Origin: Chaetorhynchus papuensis
Lineage: Eukaryota; Chordata; Aves; Passeriformes; Rhipiduridae
Direction: 5' to 3'
Assembly: GCA_013396525.1 (NCBI GenBank)
Contig: VWYX01000729.1
Span: 186,001-250,000, forward strand
DNA: 64,000 nucleotides
A program made the translations under genes and the position numbers. The notes under the pieces were generated by a model, which did not search any database, was not told the origin of the DNA, and saw only the letters and a program-made list of their open reading frames with translations. Below, in pieces: positions 22,701 to 36,280 of this stretch (the first letter of the stretch is position 1; the number at the start of each line of letters is the position of its first letter).

Positions 22701-25700
22701 TAGAGAGCTACCAAGTCACCTGTAATGGGCCTGTCCTCTCAATGCCACTACGGTCCATCCAATATTGGCAAAGTGATTATTCTACTTTGGCCATACTGTT
22801 TAAATAAGCACAACCTGGGTCATTAATTTCCTTTACTCATTTTTGACGCAGGAGAGTTTCAGATGGACTGAGCATCTCAGGAACACATATTTGCCACCTT
22901 AGGCAGCTCCAAAATCACGGAGCACGTCGAATTTCTTGCTCTGCAAGAATGAGAAGAGACCAAGTCCTCAGCCCACTCTGTGAACAAGTGAAGCTCATTT
23001 GGCTTTGAGTGATACACTGACTTCTAACAGCTGCCAGACTGTCCAGAACAGCTTTAAAATACACTGTAGAGCAACAGGATGAAAGCCACAATATATCCTC
23101 ACAGACCTGCAGAAGCCGTGATCTCATATTCAATCTGTAATCCGAATTTCTTTAGAAGAAATGGATGTGAGTTCATTTCCTGGTCGTGCTGGTAAAGGAC
23201 CTCTGTGATTATAAGGCACAGGAGAACCAAGGCTCTATAAATGTGAAGTAATAAACTTTCCTTACCTAAATAACACAGGGGGCCATGTGTTCCTGTTTGA
23301 ACTACCAGCTCTGACAGTGCTAGTTAAAGCAGAGTATAAGTTAATTCGTTCAGGGGCTGCTACTGGAAAAATAATGCAAAATGATGGCAGAAGATACCTC
23401 ACAAAAGGCATGTACTGAGCTGGACAGTGCGGACTCTCCTCACATATGGAGAACTGCCTGCTCCTAAGAAGTCTTTAGCTCTGATTAATCATTTGCAATC
23501 TGATCAAATGGAAGAAAGCATGCTGCCTGGTGCTAATGACTGTTTTCCCTTTCTTAACAGCTGACCCAACAATTGGGCACCCTTCTGGGCTGAGGAACAA
23601 ATTAATATTCCTCAACTGACTTGCAGGCCTTTAGAGACCGAAACAGGCTGCTTATGGGGATGCAGCTAAAAGTAGGTTAAGTAGCAAGCAATTAGCTGCA
23701 GATAAACCATGAACCAGGCTGGTTGGATGATGAACTGTAATTTCAGCTTTTGCCTTTCACTGTGTTTCACAAACACAATAGGCAGGCTCACACTGAAATG
23801 TGAGCAAAACGTGACTCCTCTGTTGAGGGAACACAGAATTCCTTCCTTCCTTCCTGCTTTCTAGGAACCAGGGGGAAGGCTTGGTGTGGACACTTTATCA
23901 AGCCCTTCAAAAAACCCAAGGAAAAGATGCACATTAACATGTGAGTGCTCCATTGGGAAAGACAACACCAGTGTGATGAGCAGATCACACTTTCTATTTG
24001 ATATTATTCATTGAAGCAGTTAACTGTCTGTCCATAAAATCTGATTGATGAGTACTGAAAAGATGATGTCTTGTAGCTACGATTTTTATTGAAACTAAAG
24101 CTTGTATTTCATGTTCCTTTGTCAAGACCAGGGCTTCTTTAGAATTAATATATACTAAATGTTAACTTTGCTACCTGAACTCATAGAGTAAAGTTTCTAC
24201 TGATGTTTGAAAAGGACTAGAGGCAACACAGAAGTTCAAGAGATGCCAAATGAGGAAAGCATGAGTATGGGAGATGAGAGAGAAAACAAAAGAAACACTA
24301 AGAAACTCTTCAGGTTACTCTTAGGATTTCTGTTACAAACTATTTTAATTGGAGTCATTTTAAGGTTCAACTGACTTGCATCCCCTAGTTTGAAAGACAG
24401 TGTCAGGGGCTTACACCTTGATTAGTAACAAAAAGTCTGATCAAACACCCTGGGTTACACTGGGGTCAGTGTTAAAGGGAAGTTATATGAAAAGAGGGTA
24501 TAGCCAGGGCTGTTTTAACCACTAACCACAACAACAGGCTAATTTGAACCATGATTTTATAAGGATTGACTAATTTCCCTTTTTTTTTGGTGGTGATTTT
24601 TATTCTTTGGATGCAGAGACACAGGAGAAGTTCTAGGGGACCTGTTCACTGAGGCCCCTTGCAGCACTGTAAAGGGTGATAGATCCCTCCAATAACTCTG
24701 TCAGCACTTCATGTGTGAAACACATCAACAAATTGTGCATATTTATTTCCTACACACACAGACACACACAGGAAAAGGCCTTTTCTGCGAAGATGGAATC
24801 TGGGCTGCAAAGGGAAACCATTTTTCAGAGATGCAACTTTCACCTCTGTTTTTCTTTAGCCTCTCCAAATTTCACGGCTTGCTTCTGACCTCTAGCTTTC
24901 CTGTTGCTCCTACTCCCGTACATAGGCATGCACCTCCAAAAACCACTAATGAAAGTTATTTACATTTATAGTGCACTGGACCAGGCCGTGACCTCTTCTC
25001 AGGGTTTTTCTCTGCACACCAACGCATGGGCAGGGCTGTGGGATTTGCTGCAGGCTCAGGCTGTATTCCACCTTCTCTCTAGTCATGGCCATACGTGAAC
25101 CTGTATTTCCCAACATCTGCTTTTAAAATCAAGCCTTTTTTGTCTAAAGTGGGTTGTGGAACACGCCCTGATAGTCAGATAGAGATAGGAGTGGTTTGGA
25201 GCTGGCCCTTCTCCTTACCGCAGGTAACACCAGTGAAGATAGCAGGAAAGTTAACTGGAAGTTTAGTACCTTAGTTCTGGATTACCAATGGAAAAATAAC
25301 CTCACCTTGACAGCATTTCAAGGAAGCATTTACATGAGAAACAGAATAGATAGAAGTGCTCTTTGTGTATTACCCATCTAGAAAACCTTACAAAGTGTAA
25401 CAAGCATTTAATACATATATTTATAGAAGTTTACTACAGTTGAATAGAATTTACTTATAAAGGTCTGCAGTAATTAAAGCACTTCTACCCTCAGCGAAGA
25501 AAGGCCAGCTAAGAGACTGTCAAATAACACAGAATGAAATAATTTCTCTTTTTAACCATCCTAAAGAGTCCTATGGATGTGATGTAATTCTCTGTTCAAT
25601 TCCACAGAGAAGGTATCATTTCCTATTAGAGTCCATGGGGTGTTTGCATGGGGGTTTCCTTTCACAGACTCCTTAGCTTAGCCAGAAAATTCACTTTCTC

Positions 25701-26761
25701 TGTATAAACTAAATGGTGGAGCTCTTCTTCCTCTGAAGCCATGTGATGCCTTTCACCACACAAACAGCCTGACTCTTGTTTTGGAGCCTATTTCCTTGCA
25801 TATGGCTTCTGCATGGAGGCAAATATCACTGCACTATTTAACCAGTATATTGTCACAAAGAGATTAATTTCTCCTTTATTTTCAGCATGAAAATCTGTGG
25901 CTCAGACCCCCATGTGGTAAAATAATAGGCTGAAAGATTAGCCACCACCACCATCTGTTACCTGTCCCTGACTTCACCCACTTTTTCAGGGGCCAATTGC
26001 AATTTCAAAATCTGTCATTGAATGAGTCCATTTTCTTTCACATTATTACCTAGATGACTTCAGTAATTCTGCCTAAATGGGGCCTGAAAAAGAAACGCTG
26101 AGAGCAGTGAACACAAGTGATATATTTGCATAATGCAGCGGAAGAGAAAGTGCTGTGAGAGGAAATTCTCAGGGCTGGTGTCTCCCATCAGTGTTTACAG
26201 AAGGGTGACTCCGTTGCCTGCTCTGGACTCACTCCAGAGAGCCATGAGAGAGAGAAATGAGGCTTTCAGCATCCCACTCCTCACCAAAGTCATCTATTGT
26301 GTACAGGGAGTGAGAGATAATAAACCATTTCTTCTTTTAGTGGGCCTATCACATGCTGCTTTTGTTAGACGGATGTTTATGTCTATATAGGTGAAGTTAC
26401 GATGTCCAAAACATGGGAAACTAAAAGGGAGAGGGAAAGAAAGAAGGATAAGGAAACCCAAACAGAGGGGAAATCTATTAAAAAAGTATCCTGTGATCAA
26501 TATCCCCATTAATTCATAGGACTGGTGGGCTCCAAGCCACATTCACGTGCCCTGTAAGTCTGGCATGCAGCCCTTCAAACACATGGCAGTGTCTGCAGAG
26601 GAACCTTTGCATTTGAGGGCTCAGCACTGTGGGCACAGCAGGCTCTGGCTGCAGAGAGCTCTGTGACAAGCAGGAATCATTCTCATGGATCAAGGTAAGG
26701 CAACCAAGATTTAGCCTGTGGCAAATCCTGCTGAAAGCAGCAAGAACCCATACTACCACTT

Positions 26762-26794
26762 GTTTTTTCTTTTTCTCTTCTTTTTTTTTTTTTC
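26762..26794. repeat. T-rich pyrimidine tract
   Basis: Run of T with a few C, including 13 consecutive T at 26781-26793. Confidence 0.9.
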
Positions 26795-28730
26795 TGTGGG
26801 AGACACTGCAAAGGCAGGAGTTGTGTTTCTGCAGTTTGCCAGCAGCAGCTTTGCAAACACTGCTGCTGTTTCTGAAACAGAAGTGGAAACAAATGGCATT
26901 TCTTATAGCAGTCCCTTTTTTTGTTCCCGTTTGAGCAGGAAAATAACTCTCACCTTCGTGCCTTTAGACAAAGTTGTATTTAGAGGTGCCCTCTGCCTTC
27001 TCTGTTTCTGTGTGCAAGTTCTAGCTCAGGACCACCCTTAAGGCTGCAAAGTTTCCCTTGTTTAAACTTTGCCATGAACAGCGTGGTGTCAATAAAGAAT
27101 GACATTTTTCTATGATATGTGTAAAATGCTAAGCTTTAGCAATGAAGTGAAATTTCACTATCAAAATTTTACTTTTGAGTGAGCGAGTGCTTTATTCCAG
27201 GCTGTCTTAACACTTATACTACAGCACCTGCCTGTGTTAATTCTCTTCTTTTTACACAGGCACAGTAAAATATTTAACTCAGCTGAATGAAAAGTGATTG
27301 GCCTGCAGTCGCCCCACAAGCTGATTGAAATCACACATGCTCTGAGCCACTGAGGTGTGGGCAGACCACAACCACAAAATCCCACTCTCCCCCTTAGCCT
27401 GGCCTTGGGTTTCCCTGCCTGGAACTTTCCCTGTCAGCTTTGCTTCCTCAGTTAGATTTGGGGCATCCAGCACTGACTTCTGTGCTCGCAGAGCGCCGAG
27501 CACATCATCGGGACACAACAAACAAAAACCCTGCGAAGGCACTCCGTGCCACATGGAGGGAGCTTTGTTTTCTAGATCCATCACTTGGACTGCTCTCCCT
27601 GGGATATCAGGCCAGATTCCCGGTGGGAGTAAACAGCTCGGCCTGGCTGTGCGTGACAGAGCTGCCCCCAAAATGAGCTACTCATGTTTATGTGCAGGAA
27701 CAGCCTCAATGTCACTCTCACGTCTGGCTCAGCATTCAGAAGACCGTAACTGTTTGACATAACCCATGTATTTGTTATTTTAGGGGGCTGGTTGGAAGGA
27801 GATGGCAAAGGTTTAGGAGTCAATGATCTCCATCAGCTCTACAAACAAGGCAAGACTGCTGGGCTTTGTTTTCTTTTGGGAACTTTCCAAGCATCAGTAC
27901 TTTGCAAGTTACCCCCATAGGCAATTCAGTGTCTGTTTCAAGTTAATGTGCTTTGTTTTTCAGGCCACAAATAAAATCAGAACAAAGTAAAAGTTCACAT
28001 TTGTTTGAAAACAACCCAAATTGTGTATCGTGTGAAGAGAAAGGTAAAAAGAGGGTCAAGGGAGCTGGGAGTAGAGAGGGCATGGGATAGGGAAAATCTC
28101 TCCGGAGGAGGGAAAGTGGTTTTTAATACACAGAAAAAAAGAATACACTGAAGAGAGGAGAAAAACATAATAGTAAGAAAGTCTGCATGAAAATAACTCT
28201 GAAATATTGTAGCTCTCTTTTTCCTAGTGAGTTTCTGGTCTCACTCATAAGAGGGTCACAGGGACTGAAACTACTCTCGTATTTCCATTGTATTAGAGAC
28301 ACATGAAGCAGATGACATCAATAAAACCAAGCTACCAGGCCAAACCCTGCCCTTGATTACAGTCATTCAACTAATTTAAGGAGTTGGTTCAATGTAATCT
28401 TTTAATTCTCTGATTCCTGAGAAAGCTACAGCAACAATGGAGGACTTGCATTGATTAGATGTCAAACACACACCTTTGTTAAAACAAACTTACCATAGAA
28501 GGATTTAGAGGGATTTTTTTCTTTTCTTCTTGGCAACAGCAAAGATCTGCTTCCAGATCTCTGAATGTGATGCTGTGATAGCTGATTTCCCCCCCTACCT
28601 TTATGCTTTCATGCCACAGCTGTTTTCTCCAGGATGGCAGCACAGTTAGGCTGCTCACTTCGTTTTTGGAAGACCTATTTTTACAATCCTCCACCCCCTT
28701 ACAAATACTGGAAGAATCTGGGGAACGTGG

Positions 28731-28751
28731 TCCCCACCTGTCAGGTGGGGA
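28731..28751. promoter_or_regulatory. Perfect inverted repeat with back-to-back CACCTG/CAGGTG E-boxes
   Basis: tccccacctg, one base, then caggtgggga: two perfect 10-bp arms. Each arm holds the CACCTG/CAGGTG core used by ZEB and SNAI family repressors. No gene is nearby, so function is unknown. Confidence 0.4.
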
Positions 28752-31299
28752 TTACACTTTCCCCAAAACACAAATAGGGCAAAGCAAAAAAATAAGTGTA
28801 TGCTTCGGTGCTGAGCTCTTTTCTGGATTGACAGGTTTTCTCTCCTGTGTTGGATTTGTGAAGTCACCCTCAGAAATTTCCATTGACTACCATGGCAACT
28901 GCAGTGGGCCAGTAGTAGCCATAGTGATGCCAGATGGTGAGAAGTTATGCATATGACTGCCACAGAGAATTGCTCACTGAATGCTGAATTCAGATGAGTG
29001 CACTGGATCCAAAGTAATCAGAACTGAGCACAAATGCAGGCAGGGAACAACTTCCCCTCCCAGTACAAGACCTAGTTAAAAATAATACAAATATTTGTGA
29101 GAAATTAAAGCAGGGTAAAACCATGTCCAGTGGTACAACCACTTATCAGTGGGGTAGTTTCACCCTGTCATTCACTGGGCAGGTTCATCTTGCCACAAAG
29201 ACATGCAAAAAAGAGAAAAAGAGAAAAAAGAGGCCAAAAGAGCTGATTTGACTAAGGTGACTGCTGAGCAGTGGAACTGGCAGGCTTGATGAACTCTAAA
29301 TAAGAGATGAAACCTTTGAAATCCAAGTCACCACCTCAAGACTGGCTTCAAATCCAGGGTGACCCACAGCCATCACAATACATGGGTGAGGTTTTGGAGT
29401 CCCCCTACCTTTATATTCTTAATCCAGTTATGAACAGTTGCTCACATCAAGCAATTAAAAACCCCAAACTGCACTCTCAGACAGTTGGAAGACATGAAAA
29501 AATCTAAATCTCATTTGTGACATTGAAAGGGATTGTGTCCTTGTCAAAAGCCTGAGATTAAGAGGGCCAAGACTTCCTTCCTACACAGCTCTAATAGGGA
29601 ACCTCAGTGCCTGGATATTACAAGGAGGATAGCCAAGGAGAAATTCCATGAATGGGTTGTCACATGGGATAAGAAATCTGCCAGAACAGAGAAATTTTTG
29701 TTGCTCCTGTAAGTTGTGTGACTACTCCTTGCACTGTTTTTGTTCTTTGTTTATTTTTCTCTCTGAAAACAACTCAGAAAACTCTGCTTGTGCAGAAAGC
29801 TGGCACAATGCAGGGGAAAATTTGCACCGTCCAGTTATCACCTTGCCCCAGCATTTTATTTCCTTTATTTCCTTTGCAAGAGATAGAGAAAAAAATCCTT
29901 GCCTTTCAAAAGCCCCCTCGATAGCAACAGCGAAGAGACGCAATTGGAAATCAAAGCAGCATTTTAGATAGTTTCCTTTCATGACAAAGTTTCAAGGTTC
30001 TCTGTCAAGAAGCACTGTCAGGCAGGAAGAGAAGCATGCAATGCTCTTCTCTTTGATTATTAAAAAAAAAAAATAGGAAAGGAGCCATCTCAGTAAAGCT
30101 GCAATAAGGAAAAAAGGAAGTGTTTCTCGCTGTAGGTGCAACCAGAACAGCAGCCAACACGGTGAGGTTAACAACAGCTTGAAAATGTTTCTCCATACAC
30201 AAAATGACCACAAGAGAATATATTTTTGTGCTGCTCTTAGGATTAGTTGATGGATGATCTCCCCAGACAAGCTGGTCACCCACCTGATGTCTCAATAAAT
30301 CTATTTCCACAATGAGGGATGCTGATAGAACAGCAATTTTGAACAAAGCAAATCACACAAAACCATTGATATTTTGAGTTCAGCAGCTGACCTTGCATGG
30401 CTGCTAACAAATGCAGGCAAGGAGACCACACTGATTGCAGCAGTGGACTGAACTCATGCCTCACACTGGCTCGGAGATGCAGTTTGACAAGTGCTGCTTA
30501 AGCAAACCTGAGCACGTCAGTTATTTCCCAATGATTTACTCGCCACAGTCACTCATAGCACAAAAGCCAACAATCAGTCATTAGCAGGCAGCAAAGGAAG
30601 CTTTCCCAGGGTATTATGTATCATGTTTGGACAGTTAGAACTCACAGCTATTATTTATTCACACCACCATAAATTATTCTCCTCCAAATGAACCTGAGTC
30701 ACGTAAATGCTGACTTGGAAACTACCAGAGGCCTCTCCTTTCCTGCAGCGTGTATTTTTCCTTCCTAATAAACTTCCTGCCTAAAAATGGAAAACCAAAG
30801 TGAAGCTGAGGTGTTTAAAATCAATGCCCTGGAGGCACTTTGGTTAACATTTGCTGTGTCCCTTTCAAGGCTCTAAATTTGTCAAGGGCTGAAATCATCT
30901 CAGCACTGCAAAGGAGCACCACTGGTGCCCATGAGTAACTTTTGTGCTAGTGTAAGCATCAAATTATTTTTCACAGGCTTTTGCCACCCTCTTTTTTTAA
31001 TTTTTAATGCATATTTTGTCCTGCCAAACAATACCCACCCAGGCACTCTAGACATGCACTGTACAACCAGTGCAGGTTATGCAAGCCTCCTGATGGGCAC
31101 TGATGTCGTCCTGTGGATGTGATTTAGAGCAGGGAAAAATAGGACTGAAAACTCCCTGGGAGTCATTACAACCAGCCAGAATCTGGTGCTGAATTATCAC
31201 TAAACTGAAGCCATTTCACCATGTCTCTGTGGTGGTCCATTCCCCCAGGCACTTCCAAAAATAGGAGATGAAAAATATCTCTCCTGTTAAAAGCAGAGG

Positions 31300-31428
31300 A
31301 AAAAAACCCCAAACAACAAACCAAGGAAAAAAACCCAAACCAAACAACTCTGTAAAAAAACAACAACAAAACACACACACACACTTTCCCCCAAAATAAA
31401 ACCCCCACAAAAAAACCCCCACACCTAA
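31300..31428. repeat. A/C-only low-complexity tract with (CA)n core
   Basis: About 130 bp almost entirely of A and C on the + strand, with short interruptions. It includes acacacacacacac at about 31371-31384. Confidence 0.85.
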
Positions 31429-32916
31429 CCAGACTGCTTCCTGCTGCAGGCTGGAATTACATGATTTTGAAAGGGAGGTATCAAGAATGAACTGACAGGA
31501 GGGAAGCTGAGCTGCACTCACAGGTCTAAGGGGTCTTCCTGGGCTCACCCCACTCCTAACTGAAATAAACTAATAATGCAATGAGCTCTGAAATTATCCA
31601 CACTGTTGCAGAGTTAAAGCCAAGCACTTTAATGGATGGCCCTTAAGCACAGACTGTGTTACACCCCTCGGCTTCCACAGCAGCTCTAGAGACATCCCAG
31701 TGTGTCCAAGCATCCCACAGAAGGTGGTCCGAGCAATGATCAAGTTGGAAATTTCGGTAGAAAGTTGAATTTATCACTGGGTTTGGTACTTCCTCCATCG
31801 CTCAGTCTTTGACGAGCACAGCAGACCATCTCAGCTGCAGTGTTCTCAGAGAGGTTTGTGCTGCAGCTCCTGTGTCTGACTCACGCAAACACTGAGATCT
31901 GATGCACTGTGCTCTGGGGCCACCTGCCTGCCCAAATCTCTGACAGCTTCATTGTCAGGCCACGGCAGAAGAAGACACGTCCTTAGAAAATAACTTGAAA
32001 ATGACTTTATCGTTATTTTAGGAGTCTCTGACACATCTTTGGGATTTTCTGTCTGCAGCTCCAGCAGACGCTGCTGGGAGAGGAGCAATTCTATTGACAA
32101 GCTGTCCCTGGAGCACGCTGTAAATGTGATGTTGTGCCTTACTTGCACATTTTGGAGATGTCTTTTTGATTCATCTATTTTGCAAAATTTATCTCACACA
32201 TGCTGGAAACATCCCTGCTGAAGAAAATTATTGTTGTTACTTAATTCACATAAACACTGCAGAAAGTATTGGCAAATGAATGGGTTGACCTCCACTGATT
32301 GCTGCAGCATGAAAGTGTCTTTGGATAATTGTTCCTCCAGAGCCTTCCAGGATATGAGACAAGCAGTTTTGATTTAATTTTAAATATGTGTATCTTTAAC
32401 TGCTTTGATAATTTCTTCTGTGCTTATACACATCCATCTCCTTTTTGGTTTCAAGACAGAACCAAAACTGGGCAGTCACTGTCCAGATCAGGTAAATCTG
32501 GTGTTACCTTTATCTGTCATTAAAGCCTGAAGAGACAGAAGCTCCTACAGGCTGAAATCAAACAAGATCAATTTTGCAAGCTCAGTCAGACCAAATAATG
32601 TGAACAAGCACTGAGAGACAGATCTGTGATTGATGTCAGTTGTAGCCAATGGTGTACACAAATTAAGGGCATGGTCCTGAACTTTGGTATTTCTTCTGCA
32701 GGACCTTAGCTTTGAACTTCTGAGGTCCCTATTTACCCATTTCCTTGCAGAGAATGTTTCCCATTTAAATAAACACTATCAGGGCTCTTCATATAGCACA
32801 GGAAGTCCAGGATTCAGATTCACTCAGGGTCTTGCTGAAAGTGAGTCATTTATTATTTCAATTAATTGTTCAGCTCTACTTATATGTTTGCTATCATTCT
32901 ACTAGGTTTTGAACTC

Positions 32917-32931
32917 TTTTTTTTTTTTTTT
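32917..32931. repeat. Poly(T) run, 15 bases
   Basis: Fifteen consecutive T. No adjoining retroposed sequence was recognised. Confidence 0.9.
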
Positions 32932-33188
32932 CCTCATTCTCAGGGCATGATCTTTGCAGGAAGGGGCTGCACAACCAAGGCAGCTGCTAAAGAAATATGT
33001 CACTCATTCGCTTCACACTGGAAAAGTAAATATGCTAGCAAAAGTCTTAGGTGTCTGTTTATTTGTGAGAATGTCCGTGGCTGAGACTTACGTGAAATAA
33101 ACCAAAAGAAGACAAACGTCAGCACCTCGGCTGACAAATGCAAAACAAAGGGCTTTATCCTAGACTGAAAGTCCTTTTTTGCCTGCAG

Positions 33189-33490
33189 GAGAACGCCTGC
33201 AGCCCCGCTTGCGGCAGAGGAAAGGCAGGAGCTCCGGAGAGCTCCAGCCACACCTCGCAGTTTGCCCTCCCATCCCAGCCTGGGTGGGATGCAGCTGCCG
33301 AGATGTTTGTTTATCAAACTCCCCAGCTTTGCTCCGCTGCCGGAGCTCACAGCCAAGCCCTCCCCCTGGCCCATGGCAGGGACTCCTGCAGCCCGTGGGG
33401 AGCCGGCACAGGGAAGGCTTTCCCCCCCGTGCCGAATAACAACTCCATTTTCAGCACTTCATTAACCATTGCAGCTGCAGCAGACCCACG
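33189..33490 (+). other. GC-rich segment bounded by splice-like signals (candidate exon)
   Basis: A pyrimidine-rich acceptor-like tcctttttt-gcctgcag ends at 33188, and a donor-like cacg|gtaagc starts at 33491. The 302 bp between them is markedly more GC- and CpG-rich than its surroundings. One + frame is open across the whole segment. The encoded peptide (for example ENACSPACGRGKAG) matches no family I recognise. It could be an exon of an unannotated, perhaps noncoding, transcript, or simply a GC-rich island with chance splice signals. Confidence 0.25.
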
Positions 33491-33987
33491 GTAAGCGGGG
33501 AAATGAAAAACAAAACGAACCAAAACAAAAAACAAACACAACTCCCATCAGCGCTGCATCAAGCTGCCACATCCAGCGGTAAGGAACGCACAATTCACAC
33601 CATTTTTAAACCTCTTAGAAAGACCCTTTTTGCCTCAATGTCTGCAGCTGACAGATACACCAACTTCCCTCACCCCTCCAAGTTTCGGTATCCGGTCAGT
33701 CCCTGTGATCTGGGCCTCTTGAAAATCCGAATTTCAGAATGGACCACAGCCTTCTGTACTCTACCTGTCCCCAGAACAAAATCGGCTCTTCAGAGACCTG
33801 TTAGCATATCCAGCTTGTAGCTCATCCAGTTTGGGATTTTTCCCTAATCACCGCAACCTTAGGCTATAAAACATCCCTAAGGGGTTTGCAATAGGTTGAT
33901 GTGCACGTTAAGAAAAACAACTACAGAAAGCACAAAGCTCCGAATTTGACTATTCAGCGAAGAAGTTTTAGTTTTCCTACAAGAGGG

Positions 33988-34030
33988 GTTTTTTTTTCTT
34001 TCTTCTTTTCTTTTTTTCCTTTCTCTTAAA
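33988..34030. repeat. Polypyrimidine T/C tract
   Basis: About 43 bases of T with scattered C, no purines except at the ends. Confidence 0.85.
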
Positions 34031-36190
34031 GAAGAGCTATTGCCTGGGCCATTCAATTTGCATTAGTAAATGAATTATGCACACGAGCTGAGAGTCACAC
34101 TGTGAAGTGATGCTTTGAATGGAATACAGGATGTACTGGATCAGGGAAAACTTAGACTACACAAAATCTCAGTTGTTTCTTTCAGTAGATTTGCTGCAAA
34201 AGGACTTTTTTCCCCTAGTCCTACCGGCTGAGACTTTCTGAGTGTGCATTCTTAAAGCTGTTTCTATAACTATATAATAAGAATTTAAACTCTCCTAAAC
34301 CTTGATTGAACACAGAACTTAGGCAATTCATGGATTTTCCTGTCACTTACGAGCTCCCATTTTTAACCAGTTGTTAAAGCATCCGGCCACTTGTGATACC
34401 AGGATAGGAACATGATAAGAAAAGGAAATCCAAAAGGTGGTTCCCACAGGAATTTTAAGTTGCTGGTCACCCCTAAGTGGTGCAAGTGTGTAATTCACAG
34501 TTCTATACCTACACACCTGAAAAATGGTGGTTGGATCAATTGGTCCTGACAGGGACCATTCTGTGAATCTACCAGGATGAAAAGTGGAGATGACAATTAT
34601 GGAAATAAATAAAGCCAAATAAACTCTCTACTTAAATTTGAAAGGGACATAAATTGAAAGACACTTATTAAATGTTCTAAGCTGTGAAATTGCCTCTTTA
34701 ATGGAAACTAAGTATGTTCAAAAACATATATATTTTTACTAACAAAATCCTCCCCACCCCAATCAAACAGTGTTTATCTCTGCTAACAGAGATTTTGACA
34801 GTCCAGCTTCCTTCATTTGACTTTGATATTTGCTAGAAGCACAAAACCGGCAACTGCAGAAAGGCAAGTTTCTTGATTGCCAAGCAAATGGACTCCAGCC
34901 TGTTGGCAATGGCTGTCTTGACCACACTGACCTAGAAGGAGACCTCTCAGGGGAAGAGGGTTGAACATAATGTCACAAAAATGCCGTATTTTTGCAGCTG
35001 AACTGCACATCACTCCCTGCACACTGTGTTTTTGCAGCTGGAATACCTAATTTGTCTTATTATCCACACCGTATAGAATCTCACACAGAACGCTGTCGTG
35101 GAGGTATCAGGACAACACAAACGTGTATAAACCACTGCAATATATTTTGCCTTCATTTGAGTTGTTGTCCTAGCACAAAATTGCCTCAATCAACCTGATG
35201 CAGGGCAGGGAATCACCTGGTACAGGTCCATGTGTGCTGCAGTGACATGAGCTGAGCTTGTTACCCCACTGGGTAACTCTGGTACTGGCAGTCAGCTGCA
35301 CATGCACTGACTTGGCTTAATGGGGCCAAAATCTTGATGAGAGGCTCCAAAACCAGGGTTAAACTCTCAGCTAAACAGCAACAGGGAACAGGATGGCTGG
35401 CAGAGAGGAGTCAGTGCTCAGACCCTAAAGCTTCAGCTTTAACCACACGCTCATGCAGAGGAACTCACTGCACGCAGCAAGGATGGGAGTTTGGAATTGG
35501 TTCCTTCTCCTCACCCTCATTTTAAGAGAGAATGCTTTAGAAAACCTGAGAAATATTGTTCTTGAAGGCCAGAAAACATCTATGGACTGTTCAGGGTTTT
35601 TCTGTGGCTTGGAAGTGTTCCATTCATCACAAGATCAAGGGCACCACCCTGAGAAAGGAGAACACAGTGGCAGCATTTTGGGGGGAAAATTTCTCTAACT
35701 TCAGGTTCATACCTGTGGCTGATCCTCTCCCAACTAATACAGAACGTGTGCTATTTTATCTCTGAAGCTCTATCTGCACAAACAATCAAATGTTAATCAT
35801 GATCTGCCCAAGTCCAAAGGGACATCCATTGATTTGAGCCCTGAGCAAACGTGTTATGGACTGCAATTTAAATGTCACGTTGCATAAACCTACCTGCTTA
35901 CCTAACAAAACTCAGCATTCCTTGCCCACACCAAATCTCAGCACACTCTTCCAGCCCCTAATTAAAAAAATACCCAACAACAAACAAAACAGGGAGATGG
36001 CTACACCTACTTATCATTGTCTAAACAGCACCAGTTTTAAAAGCAGAGCTCAAGGAACTTTGTGAAAGAACATTGTTTTGTGCTGGATGTCTTTTCTGTA
36101 GCAACACCGGTGTCTTTTGCTGCCCAGTCGTTGCCAGAGATCTTTCAAGTGAGGATCACAGTTTATTATTCCAAATACACCTCGAGATAA

Positions 36191-36280
36191 GGAAAAAAAC
36201 CGCCAAAAGCCCCACAAAAAACAACCAACGAGACCCCCTCAGAAACAAACAAAAAACCCCAGCCAACCAAGAAACCCCCA
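36191..36280. repeat. A/C-rich low-complexity tract
   Basis: About 90 bases dominated by A and C (aaaacaaacc-like words) with rare G. It is similar in style to tracts at 19920, 31300 and 54905. Confidence 0.8.

Larger units (their letters stand above)
19770..33188. other. Gene-free intergenic DNA (gene desert)
   Basis: Over 13 kb without a recognisable exon. Minor features are A/C-rich sequence at 19920-19990, a CA-rich patch near 24753-24772, a T-rich pyrimidine tract at 26762-26794, paired palindromes near 27127-27159, a perfect 21-bp hairpin at 28731-28751 and an A/C-rich tract at about 31300-31428. Open frames at 27279-27762 overlap on opposite strands and match nothing known. Confidence 0.6.

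Noticed and set aside
27279..27762. Overlapping 130-135 codon frames on opposite strands
   Set aside because: Neither resembles a known protein, there is no clear splice or start context, and opposite-strand overlap is typical of chance in slightly GC-rich DNA.
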